Source: CAYRAV01 sp964422365
GTDB taxonomy: Bacteria > Bacillota > Clostridia > Lachnospirales > Lachnospiraceae
NCBI GenBank assembly: GCA_964422365.1
Contig: CAYRAV010000020.1
Location: 1 to 45,497 of the forward strand
Length of the DNA stretch: 45,497 nt
Direction of reading: 5' to 3'
Made by a program: the position numbers and the translations under genes. Positions 33,793 to 41,383 of this stretch are shown one piece after another. The notes under the pieces are model-generated. The model searched no databases. It had not been told where the DNA came from and saw nothing but the letters and a program-made list of their open reading frames with translations. The stretch's first letter is position 1, and each line of letters opens with the position of its first letter.

Positions 33793-34570
33793 AACGCTCA
33801 CCTCCCATTTCCGGAACTGCCTGTAACAGCTCTTTTGTATATTCACTGGAAGGATGATAAATGACATCTTCCCTGTTTCCCATATCTACTACTTTTCCAT
33901 TCTGCATGACAATCAGCTTATCTGACAGATAAGCTGCTACTCCAAGGTTATGTGTTACCATAATCATTCCTGTTCCATATGTTTCCTTAAGCTCTATCAT
34001 TTGGCGTACAATCTGTGCCTGTGTGGTTACATCCAGTGCACTGGTGGGTTCATCTGCTAATAAAAGTTCAGGATTGAATGTCATTGCCATGGCAATTCCT
34101 ACTCTCTGACGCATCCCCCCGCTAAGCTGATGCGGAAAGCTATTCATAATATGTTCACTGTCCGGAAGACGCATCTTTTCCAACATGGACGCAGCCTGTG
34201 CCCATGCCTCCTTTTTTGATTTCTTATTATGGGTACAAATATATTCTACATACTGGCTTCCAATTTTTCTAATTGGATTAAGGGTTCCTCCACAATCCTG
34301 AAAAATCATGGACATTTTTGTACCTCTTAATTCTCTCCATTCCTGCTCTGATTTTTCCAATAGGGATTCCCCATGGAAACAAATATCTCCTTCTATTACT
34401 TTTCCATTTCCTGGCAATGCACCGAGAACTGCACGTATCACTGTTGTTTTTCCACTTCCACTTTCTCCCACAATACTTATGATTTCTCCCTTTTTCATAG
34501 AAAGATTAAACTGTGCAATCACAGGCGGCTGTTTTCCATATTGAACAGATAAATTTCTTATTTCCAGCAT
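33785..34570 (-). CDS. Opp/Nik-type ABC transporter ATPase (first ATP subunit)
   Basis: The 261-residue ATPase has Walker A GESGSGKTTV, the Q-loop region MIFQDCGGTLNP, signature LSGGMRQRVG, Walker B LLLADEPTSALD and switch histidine MVTHNLG. It is shorter than OppD and lacks the long C-terminal extension, which fits NikD-like proteins. It lies 11 bases after the binding-protein gene and overlaps the second ATPase. Part of a complete five-component importer. Confidence 0.93.
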   Translation of the reverse strand: MLEIRNLSVQYGKQPPVIAQFNLSMKKGEIISIVGESGSGKTTVIRAVLGALPGNGKVIEGDICFHGESLLEKSEQEWRELRGTKMSMIFQDCGGTLNPIRKIGSQYVEYICTHNKKSKKEAWAQAASMLEKMRLPDSEHIMNSFPHQLSGGMRQRVGIAMAMTFNPELLLADEPTSALDVTTQAQIVRQMIELKETYGTGMIMVTHNLGVAAYLSDKLIVMQNGKVVDMGNREDVIYHPSSEYTKELLQAVPEMGGERFV

Positions 34571-34581
34571 ACCTCTTCCCT

Positions 34582-36201
34582 CTATTCTGCTAATGTAATG
34601 TCTTTTGTCAGCCAGTAATAATCTATCGGATACATGGTTACACCTGTGACACGTTTAGAAGAAAACAAATAGGTTGTTTCGTATCCGAAAAATATGGTTG
34701 CTGCATCATCCATAATCAATTGCTGAATCTGTATCATCAAATCTTTTCTCTTACTCTCATCAAATTCCTCTAACAGCTGATCTAGCAGCTCATCCACTTT
34801 TTTGTTTTGATACCCTGCTGTATTAGAAGCAGAAGTGCTGTACCAGTTCTCACGAAGATATTTTTCCGGATCGCCTGTATTGGCTACTAATACATTCCAA
34901 ATCAGTAAATCATATTTTCCCGAATCTCTTATATCTAATAATGTCTCATAACTGACTGTATTCAATTTTACATTGATTCCAATCTCTTTTAGGCTTGCCT
35001 GTGCTGCCTGTGCATATACATTCAATTCCTCACGGCTTGTATAAATAACAAACTCCAGCTCCAGTTTCCTGCCTTCCGGTGTCTCTACAAAACCATCTCC
35101 ATTGGTATCTTTGTACCCTGCTTCTGCCAATAATTTTTTTGCGCCTTCCAGGTCATAAGTATTTTCATCTTTTAATTCATCAAATCCAAAGTCAAGTGTC
35201 GGAGGCACTGGTGCTTTCCCTGTAGTTGCTCCGCCTTCTAATAAAGTATTGCAATACGTTTCTTTATCTAAACCGCGAATCACTGCCTGGCGGAGTTTTA
35301 AATCTTGTAATGCTCCATTCTGATTCATAAATGCATAGGTAGAACGTAAAGATTCTATTTTCTGAATTTCATACTGATCATTGTTTTCAAATTCTACTAA
35401 GTTTTCTGTCTTTAAATTATATGCAATATCTACTTCTCCTGTCTGTAGTGACATAGAGCGTGTTGTCTGGTCATCGATACATTTCAATGTAACTTTATCA
35501 AAAGGTACTTCCCCATCCCAGTAATTTTCATTTCTCACTACCACGCAGGCATCTGTAGGACGAAAGGATTCTACCACATACGGTCCTGTACATACAGGTC
35601 CCTCCATGGCAAATTTGCTCTGATCTGCCTTTGTATCTACAATTAAAAATAGTGGATCTGCCAGACTTCCCGGAAGAACAGCCACCACATTTTCTGTTGT
35701 AATCACGAGATTTTGTCCCTCCACTTCTATACTTTTTGGCGTAAAAAATTCCGGCGCACGTTCACTCAGTTCAAATGTACGCTCCAAAGAAGATTTTACC
35801 ATCTCAGGAGTCATATCATCTCCATTAGAAAATTTTACTCCCTCACGTATTTTAAATGTCCATGTCTTTCCATCTTCACTATTTTCCCAGCTTTCTGCAA
35901 GACAAGGAACAATTTCACCTTTTTCATCAAAACGTACTAATGTCTCACCAACTCCATATCTAGAAACAACCCAGCTAAAATACTGTTCCGTTGGTTCTAA
36001 TGTGTCTGCAAAACTTGTGACACCTATTGTAATCTCTCCACCTTTTTTTGATTCAGGCTGGCTGCTCTCTGTGGCTGCATTTTTCTTACTAGCTTTGTTC
36101 TCTGTTTCATTTGATTTGTTACTGCATCCTGCCATTATGCTTACGCTCATCGCACAGCATAATACTACTCCTAATGTTCTTTTTAACCAATTATATTTCA
36201 T
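34582..36201 (-). CDS. ABC transporter substrate-binding lipoprotein (SBP family 5)
   Basis: Extracytoplasmic receptor of the Opp/Nik importer. A lipoprotein signal ends MAGC-SNKS, with the lipobox cysteine at about residue 26, and a Lys/Ser-rich linker follows. The mature part shows family 5 features: GGEITIGVTSFADTLEP, LAESWENSEDGKTWTFKIREGVKFSNGD, GTGPYVV-like CTGPYVVESF and NENYWDG. The total of 539 residues is typical. Family 5 proteins bind peptides, nickel chelates or other small molecules. The riboswitch upstream favours a cobalt or nickel complex, but binding residues cannot be read by eye. Confidence 0.92.
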   Translation of the reverse strand: MKYNWLKRTLGVVLCCAMSVSIMAGCSNKSNETENKASKKNAATESSQPESKKGGEITIGVTSFADTLEPTEQYFSWVVSRYGVGETLVRFDEKGEIVPCLAESWENSEDGKTWTFKIREGVKFSNGDDMTPEMVKSSLERTFELSERAPEFFTPKSIEVEGQNLVITTENVVAVLPGSLADPLFLIVDTKADQSKFAMEGPVCTGPYVVESFRPTDACVVVRNENYWDGEVPFDKVTLKCIDDQTTRSMSLQTGEVDIAYNLKTENLVEFENNDQYEIQKIESLRSTYAFMNQNGALQDLKLRQAVIRGLDKETYCNTLLEGGATTGKAPVPPTLDFGFDELKDENTYDLEGAKKLLAEAGYKDTNGDGFVETPEGRKLELEFVIYTSREELNVYAQAAQASLKEIGINVKLNTVSYETLLDIRDSGKYDLLIWNVLVANTGDPEKYLRENWYSTSASNTAGYQNKKVDELLDQLLEEFDESKRKDLMIQIQQLIMDDAATIFFGYETTYLFSSKRVTGVTMYPIDYYWLTKDITLAE

Positions 36202-36239
36202 TTGTTTTCTCCTATTCTTTCTTTTAACAATTTTTCTGA

Positions 36240-37064
36240 CTACTCCTGTTTTGGATCTAAAATATCCCGAAGGCTGTCTCCTAACATATTAAAAATAATC
36301 ACTACAATCACAACGGAAATTCCAGGATATATCATAAGCCACGGTGCTTTTGCCATATAGGTTCTTCCTTCGTTCAGCATCAGTCCCCACTCCGGGGCAG
36401 GTGCCTGTACGCCAAATCCCAAAAATGACAATGATGCTAACTCTAACATCATAGTTCCAATGTCTGTAGCCGCCGTTACAACCATAGCCGGAATCATATT
36501 TGGAACAACATATCTCCATAAAATAGAACTCGTTTTTGTTCCTGTGACTTTTGCTGCCTCTATGTACAAGCTCTTTTTCATCTTTAATACCATACTTCTT
36601 GCCAGACGGGCATATTTTGTCCAGCTTACCGCTGAAATTGCTATTATGGCATTTACCATATTCGGTCCTAACAGTCCCGCAATGGCTATGGCAAGAACAA
36701 GTCCCGGGAAAGAAATCATCATATCTGCAATACGCATAATCACAGAATCTATCATCCCTCCAAAATATCCCGCCAAAATCCCTAGGGCAGTTCCAATCAC
36801 AAAAATAACTGCCACCAGACAAAGTGTCATGGTAAGAGAAGTTCTTGTTCCATAAATTACTCTTGACAATACATCTCTTCCAAGTTTATCCGTACCACAC
36901 AAATAAATATCACTTGGTTCCTTTAGAGAATCCATCATTACTGCTTCATACGGATCCTTTGGTGCAATCCATGGAGCAAACACAGCTGCTCCAGCCACTG
37001 CAATTGCAAGGAACAGGAATATAGTGAACTGTTTGTGTGTCCCGAAAAATTTCAATACTTTCAA
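36240..37064 (-). CDS. Opp/Nik-type permease, C subunit
   Basis: A 274-residue inner-membrane permease with an N-terminal helix (about 14-32) and the binding-protein-dependent transport domain. GTDKLGRDVLSRVIYGTRTSL and the cytosolic EAA loop YIEAAKVTGTKTSSILWRYVVPN are characteristic. The start is probably a TTG (37062-37064), nine bases after AAGGAGG located in the end of the B-subunit gene. It pairs with the B subunit to form the translocation channel. Confidence 0.93.
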   Translation of the reverse strand: MKVLKFFGTHKQFTIFLFLAIAVAGAAVFAPWIAPKDPYEAVMMDSLKEPSDIYLCGTDKLGRDVLSRVIYGTRTSLTMTLCLVAVIFVIGTALGILAGYFGGMIDSVIMRIADMMISFPGLVLAIAIAGLLGPNMVNAIIAISAVSWTKYARLARSMVLKMKKSLYIEAAKVTGTKTSSILWRYVVPNMIPAMVVTAATDIGTMMLELASLSFLGFGVQAPAPEWGLMLNEGRTYMAKAPWLMIYPGISVVIVVIIFNMLGDSLRDILDPKQE

Positions 37065-37065
37065 C

Positions 37066-38004
37066 TTACTGTTCCTCCTTCAATCTTGGGTCCAGATAAT
37101 GATACGACATATCCACCAGAAGGTTAATTCCCATATACAAAAGGGCAATCCATAATACATATCCCTGTACAAGAGGATAATCCCTGCAGGAAATTGCCTT
37201 TACTGCCATGCTTCCCATACCCGGCCAGTTATAAATGATTTCTACTACTGCTGTTCCACCTAAAAGACTTCCAAGCGATAAACCAAGCAGTGTCATCAAC
37301 GGCAGCATAACATTTGGCAATACATGTTTCCAAAGAATGGTCCTTTCTGAAATTCCCCGCATGCGTGCTCCTGTCACATAATCCTGATGCAATTCCTCTA
37401 ATACCGCGATTCTGACCTGCCTTGTATATTTGGCTGACATAGCGATTGCCAGCGTAACTGCAGGCAAAATCAGTGATTTAAAATCCGTATTTCCACCTGA
37501 TACAGAAACCCATCTAAGTGTAACACCAAAAATGCTAAGCAAAATCAAGCCAATCCAGAAGTTTGGAATGGATACACCTAAAAAAGTAACTGCCCTTACA
37601 AGATAATCCTGCCATTTGTTCTGATACACTGCTGATATAATTCCAAGAGGCACAGATACAATGACCATAATCAGTAATGACATAAGGGCTAATTCCAAAG
37701 TAGGCCAGAAACAGGACATCAGTTTTTCTACTACTGGTACTTTCATGGAATAAGATGTCCCCATATTTCCAGTGAGTACTCCTTTCAGCCAGTTTCCATA
37801 CTGGATAAGAAATGGCTTATCAAGCCCTAACTCTGCTCTTGTCTTTTCTAACAGCTCTGGTGTTGGAATATTTCCACACTCTGTCAGCATAATCTCTGCC
37901 GGATCACCAGGAGACAGATAAGTTAACCCAAAGGTTAAAAAACTAATTCCAACTAACACAATCATAATCTGGATAACTCTTTTTCCCATTTGTTTTTTTG
38001 TCAC
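37066..38004 (-). CDS. Opp/Nik-type permease, B subunit
   Basis: First gene of the importer operon, 312 residues, six hydrophobic helices. The N-terminal FGLTYLSPGDPAEIML and the EAA loop DYVTGARMRGISERTILWKHVLPN identify an OppB/NikB-type subunit. It begins at a GTG with AAAGGAGAG five bases upstream. The 910-base leader upstream holds the cobalamin riboswitch, terminators and duplicated motif described separately. Confidence 0.93.
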   Translation of the reverse strand: MTKKQMGKRVIQIMIVLVGISFLTFGLTYLSPGDPAEIMLTECGNIPTPELLEKTRAELGLDKPFLIQYGNWLKGVLTGNMGTSYSMKVPVVEKLMSCFWPTLELALMSLLIMVIVSVPLGIISAVYQNKWQDYLVRAVTFLGVSIPNFWIGLILLSIFGVTLRWVSVSGGNTDFKSLILPAVTLAIAMSAKYTRQVRIAVLEELHQDYVTGARMRGISERTILWKHVLPNVMLPLMTLLGLSLGSLLGGTAVVEIIYNWPGMGSMAVKAISCRDYPLVQGYVLWIALLYMGINLLVDMSYHYLDPRLKEEQ

Positions 38005-38127
38005 TTTTCTCTCCTTTCTACATTATGCCGTTCTGTCTCCAAACCTATCATTCTAAAGATGTCTAAAAATTATTTACTGCTAAAATAAATTTCTCAACAT
38101 CCCTTAAAGCATAGCTGAATTATTACG

Positions 38128-38200
38128 AAACCTCCATGCATCCTTAGTGCACCACCATAAATGAAAGTTATGAGATGCATGTCGGAATACCTGAATTCAT
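38128..38200 (-). ncRNA. Duplicated structured RNA motif, copy A (proximal)
   Basis: Read on the minus strand: AATTCAGGTATTCCGA, a stem CATGCATC...GATGCATG, and then GAGGTTT. An outer TGAATT/AATTCA pair can close it. About four of five positions match copy B by my hand alignment, with the segments AATTCAGGTATTCCGACATG, GGTGCA and TGCATGGAGGTTT nearly invariant. It lies ~125 bases before the permease GTG start. It resembles no riboswitch class I can name. A short ATG-GTG-GTG-CAC-TAA frame occurs inside, probably incidental. Confidence 0.55.
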
Positions 38201-38231
38201 TTTTTTGCTAAAGCAAAAAAGGGTACTTTCA

Positions 38232-38335
38232 TAGAAAAATTGCCTGCTGCAAAATGGGCATTACAATTTGGGACAAATATCCCGCAATGCGGGATATTTC
38301 CAGATTGCGGCAATAGGTTTTCAGATACACTCTAA
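38232..38335 (+). repeat. MITE-like dispersed repeat, copy 6 (diverged)
   Basis: The left arm GAAAAATTGC, a shoulder CATTACAATTTGGGACAAAT, a perfect hairpin core AAATATCCCGC-ATGCGGGATATTT (sharing its centre) and the right arm GGCAATAGGTTTTCAGATACACTC all match the family in order, with more differences than other copies. It is inserted between the two copies of the duplicated RNA motif in the transport-operon leader. Confidence 0.6.
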
Positions 38336-38390
38336 TATATGATACAAATATACTTGCTGTACTTTCCTATGTATTATGAAGTTTCCTACT

Positions 38391-38423
38391 TAAAATAAAA
38401 AACGCCCGTAAAACTACGGACGT
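38391..38423 (-). terminator. Intrinsic terminator in the transport-operon leader
   Basis: On the minus strand ACGTCCGTA, GTTT loop, TACGGGCGT and then TTTTTTATTTT. It follows motif copy B directly, and a weaker AGGTT/AACCTTTTT hairpin lies between the two. Its position after the cobalamin aptamer and motif B suggests attenuation of the importer operon. Confidence 0.75.
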
Positions 38424-38451
38424 AAACGCTTAAAAAGGTTCTCTTCTCCTT

Positions 38452-38524
38452 AAACCTCCATGCACTTCTAATGCACCATCATAAATAAAAATCTTTGAAT
38501 ACATGTCGGAATACCTGAATTTAT
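38452..38524 (-). ncRNA. Duplicated structured RNA motif, copy B (distal)
   Basis: Same layout as copy A: AATTCAGGTATTCCGA, stem CATGTATT with AGTGCATG, conserved GGTGCA and TGCATGGAGGTTT. Relative to copy A the stem keeps pairing through wobble changes and one C-G to U-A exchange, which supports a folded RNA. It lies between the cobalamin riboswitch and the terminator at 38391. Confidence 0.55.
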
Positions 38525-38602
38525 GACACAATATATGTGCCGTCAGTGGAAAAAATGCACAACAAAAAAGCAGTTTCTTATACACCGTAAGAATCATACT
38601 AA

Positions 38603-38790
38603 AAAACGTTTACAAGCAGTTCTCCTGACTTAAGTTCATCATTCCATGGCGCCTTCCCAGGTGTTTTCCCAGTGACATAATTGCCTTAGAACTCCCTATC
38701 ACAGTGACGGGATCGTACCGGACTTGCACCGGTTTCTCTATTAATCCTCGCGGAACTTGTAAAGGCTGGTTCAAAACCAACAAATGTTAT
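38603..38790 (-). ncRNA. Cobalamin riboswitch
   Basis: On the minus strand the aptamer core is plain: CGAGGATTAATAGAGAAACC, GGTGCAAGTCCGGTACGATC, CCGTCACTGTGATAGGGAG, the peripheral hairpin CACTGGGAAAACACCTGGGA, and the 3' box AAGTCAGGAGAACTGC. Order and spacing match the AdoCbl class. It controls the operon that begins at 38004, so B12 should repress the importer and MATE gene. A weak TTCTTA/TAAGAA stem then T-run follows at once, and stronger terminators come later. The importer is therefore likely linked to cobalt or nickel supply or corrinoid uptake. Confidence 0.93.
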
Positions 38791-38835
38791 TCAATTTTGT
38801 GTTGTTGTAACAAAGGATTTAAAAATCCATAAAAT

Positions 38836-38866
38836 AACCGGAGTGGTGATCATCACCGCTCCGATT
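38836..38866. terminator. Terminator after the AhpF-like gene
   Basis: CGGAG(C/T)GGTGAT pairs with ATCACC(A/G)CTCCG across a tight centre, 12 bp in all, and is followed on the minus strand by GTTATTTTAT. It lies 50 bases beyond the flavoprotein stop and before the riboswitch, so it separates the peroxide and transport units. Confidence 0.65.
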
Positions 38867-38914
38867 ACATTCTACTCTCTGCTATCTTTCCTGTCAACAT
38901 TAAAATATCATATC

Positions 38915-40585
38915 TTACTCTATCAATTCCAATATCTGCTCTATATTCTTTTTCCCAAACACAGCTTTTCCTTCATTTAAAACCATACATGGAACACTCA
39001 TTACCTGATACTGTTCCTTCAAATCGGCAAAGTGATTTAAATCATACACTTCTGCTGTTACATTGGGATTTTCTGCCGCTATTTTCTGGGCAGCTGTAAC
39101 CAATTCAGGACACATGGTGCAGGATAAGGAAACCATAATCTGCACACGCACAGGCTTTTTAATCTTTCTTATTCTTTCCTCCACATCTTTATCCAACGGC
39201 TGTCCCGGACCAGATGCATTGTAAATGCCAAGAATAAAGGAAGTAAATTCATGCCCTCCCGGAACCCCATGAAATGCAAGTCCTGTCTCTGTTCCATCTG
39301 ATAAACATACTTTGACACATGGTGCCTGCTCACTTTCTGCTGCTTTAAGAACATCCATTTTGAGCTTTTCTGTCAGTCCGACAAGCGCTGTCATGTATTG
39401 TTTCAATTCCTCTGATACGGGATCTTCTCCCACATAGACTTTTAATAAGATAGAACGCTCCATCTTCTCAAATACAGTATGCAGCTGTGCCAGCATATCT
39501 TCTGAAAATAGTCCGCCCTTGTCTGATTCATTTGTACCCTGTTCTTTTGGTATTTTTTGTTGATTTCCTAATTTTCCTTCTTCTGCCGGTTTTTCCTGTT
39601 TTTTAGGTTGTATTGGTTTCAATCCTGTCTTTTCCTGCATGGATTTTGCATAGCGTTCTAATTCGGTAGCTGCTAAGGCTCCATCTCCTACTGCAGTAAC
39701 TACCTGCCTTAAATTTTTCACACAAACATCGCCTGCTGCATATAGACCATCCACACTTGTTTTCTGCTGGTGGTCTGTTATCACATAGCCCTGCTTGTTT
39801 AAATCAGCCAATCCATGAATAAGCTCTGTGGCAGGTTCATACCCTGCAAATACAAATATGCCAAATGTATCACCCTCTGCTGCCTTATATTCTATTATTT
39901 CTTCCGTTTTATTGTTCTTGTATTTTAAAGTACGAAGAAAAGAATCCCCCGCTGCCTCTACTACTTCTGTATTTGTCAAAACTGTAATATTTTCATGATT
40001 TCTCGCTTTTTCTGCTGTAGCCTCAGCACAGGTAAAATCATCCTCTCTGATAAGAAGTGTCACATGACTTGCATATTTTGTAAGAAATACACTTTCCTCT
40101 GCTGCTGCGAAGCCGCCGCCAACAACAAACACTTCCTTACCTGTAAAAAATTCTCCATCGCAGGTAGCACAATAAGCTACTCCATGTCCACGAAATTCCT
40201 CTTCTCCGGTAAATCCTACCATACGCGGATGTGCTCCTGTAGCAAGCAGTATTCCAAAGCATTTTAATTCTCCCTTGCTTGTGTGCACTGTTTTAATATC
40301 ACCTGTAACATTTAAATGTTCCACTTCTGCCAACAGAAATTCCGCACCAAAATTCTGTGCCTGCTTTCTCATGGCATTGGTAAGTTCTGTTCCGCTGGTC
40401 CGTTCCACTCCCGGATAATTGACTACTTCGGAAGTAATCGTAATCTGTCCGCCAAAATGTTCTTTCTCTACAACAAGTACACGATAACGTGCTCTTGCTA
40501 AATAAAGTGCAGCAGTAAGTCCCGCAGGACCTCCACCAATCACTATTACATCATATAAATTTTCTTTTTCCTGTCTTTCCATCAT
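38915..40585 (-). CDS. TrxB/AhpF-like flavoprotein with C-terminal thioredoxin-fold domain
   Basis: Probably reduces AhpC or thioredoxin with NAD(P)H. Residues about 10-312 are a thioredoxin reductase: FAD loop GGGPAGLTAALY (17-28), redox pair CATCDG (Cys139/142), NAD(P) loop VVGGGFAAAEES, and the AGDV FAD end motif. A Lys/Gln/Glu-rich linker (about 318-360) leads to a 170-residue tail resembling the double thioredoxin-fold part of AhpF, with SCTMC (Cys489/492) and QVMSVPCMVLNEG. AhpF normally carries that domain at the N-terminus, so the order is reversed here. It starts directly after ahpC, which supports the AhpC-reductase role. Confidence 0.9.
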   Translation of the reverse strand: MMERQEKENLYDVIVIGGGPAGLTAALYLARARYRVLVVEKEHFGGQITITSEVVNYPGVERTSGTELTNAMRKQAQNFGAEFLLAEVEHLNVTGDIKTVHTSKGELKCFGILLATGAHPRMVGFTGEEEFRGHGVAYCATCDGEFFTGKEVFVVGGGFAAAEESVFLTKYASHVTLLIREDDFTCAEATAEKARNHENITVLTNTEVVEAAGDSFLRTLKYKNNKTEEIIEYKAAEGDTFGIFVFAGYEPATELIHGLADLNKQGYVITDHQQKTSVDGLYAAGDVCVKNLRQVVTAVGDGALAATELERYAKSMQEKTGLKPIQPKKQEKPAEEGKLGNQQKIPKEQGTNESDKGGLFSEDMLAQLHTVFEKMERSILLKVYVGEDPVSEELKQYMTALVGLTEKLKMDVLKAAESEQAPCVKVCLSDGTETGLAFHGVPGGHEFTSFILGIYNASGPGQPLDKDVEERIRKIKKPVRVQIMVSLSCTMCPELVTAAQKIAAENPNVTAEVYDLNHFADLKEQYQVMSVPCMVLNEGKAVFGKKNIEQILELIE

Positions 40586-40586
40586 C

Positions 40587-41150
40587 TTATAACTGTCCTA
40601 CTAAATCTAAACTTGGTTTCAAAGTTTCTGCTCCAGGCTGCCATTTTGCAGGGCATACCTCATCTCCATGCTCATGCACAAACTGGCTTGCCTGTACACG
40701 ACGGAATAGTTCCTCTGCATTACGTCCTACATTACCTGCTATCACCTCATATGCTACAATTTTCCCTTCTGGATTTACAATAAAACTGCCTCGCTCTGCG
40801 ACCCCGTCACTTTTAATATAAACTCCAAAATCCTTTGCTAATGCATGTGTCGGGTCTGCAAGCATCGGATATTTAATTTTCTTTATACGATCCGAAACAT
40901 CATGCCATGCTTTGTGTACAAAATGTGTGTCACAAGATACTGCATAAATTTCACAGTTCGCCTTTTTAAATTCTTCATATTTATTTGCTAAGTCCTCTAA
41001 CTCAGTTGGGCAAATAAATGTAAAATCTGCCGGATAGAAAAAAAATACACTCCATTTTCCAAGAATATCTTCTTTGGTCACCTTCTGAAAGGCACCATTC
41101 TGAAATGCCTGCACTGAAAACTCTTTTACTTCTTTGTTAATCATTGACAT
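40587..41150 (-). CDS. ahpC: Alkyl hydroperoxide reductase C (2-Cys peroxiredoxin)
   Basis: Reduces hydrogen peroxide and organic peroxides. The 187 residues carry the peroxidatic site FYPADFTFICPTELEDL (Cys47), the SCDTHFVHKAWH segment, the GVAERGSFIVNPEG strand and the resolving Cys166 in DEVCPAKW with the YF-like C-terminal region. It is a typical AhpC1-type protein. The gene directly precedes the flavoprotein by one base, forming the classic peroxide-defence pair. It is divergent from the formate channel across a 233-base gap that also holds a repeat-terminus scrap. Confidence 0.97.
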   Translation of the reverse strand: MSMINKEVKEFSVQAFQNGAFQKVTKEDILGKWSVFFFYPADFTFICPTELEDLANKYEEFKKANCEIYAVSCDTHFVHKAWHDVSDRIKKIKYPMLADPTHALAKDFGVYIKSDGVAERGSFIVNPEGKIVAYEVIAGNVGRNAEELFRRVQASQFVHEHGDEVCPAKWQPGAETLKPSLDLVGQL

Positions 41151-41225
41151 TGCTTTTTTCTCCTTTTCTTTTATTCTTTTTGTACTCTATATCATCATCC
41201 CCATATTCATACGAATTATACATGA

Positions 41226-41258
41226 AAACACGCTCTAGAGTGTGTTTGAAAATTCATT
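41226..41258. repeat. MITE-like repeat termini, copy 7 (two arms only)
   Basis: AAACACGCTCTAGAGTGTGTTTGAAAATTCATT contains two family termini meeting head to head at CTCTAGAG, as at 630-653 next to rpe. No internal sequence remains. It sits between the divergent ahpC and formate-channel genes. Confidence 0.5.
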
Positions 41259-41294
41259 ACATTTTTTGATTATTTTTCTCATTCCGGATAAACA

Positions 41295-41322
41295 CTGACT
41301 ATTGACTTTTTTACAATATAAT
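41295..41322 (+). promoter_or_regulatory. Putative promoter of the formate/nitrite channel gene
   Basis: CTGACT (41295-41300), 16 bases, TATAAT (41317-41322), about 60 bases before the start codon. An overlapping TTGACT (41302-41307) is an alternative -35 for a weaker -10. The -10 match is exact, the rest is moderate. Confidence 0.4.
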
Positions 41323-41383
41323 ATTAACATTAAAAAGTATGATGCAAGACAAATATAATTTTCAGATAAGGAGTTTTTACATT

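Noticed and set aside
36289..36822. 177-codon frame inside the permease C gene.
   Set aside because: Cys- and Tyr-rich shadow of a clear membrane permease in another frame.
38452..38480. Met-(Met/Val)-Val-His-stop frames in both copies of the duplicated RNA motif as leader peptides.
   Set aside because: No Shine-Dalgarno precedes either, and the codons fall in conserved stem positions, so RNA structure explains them better.
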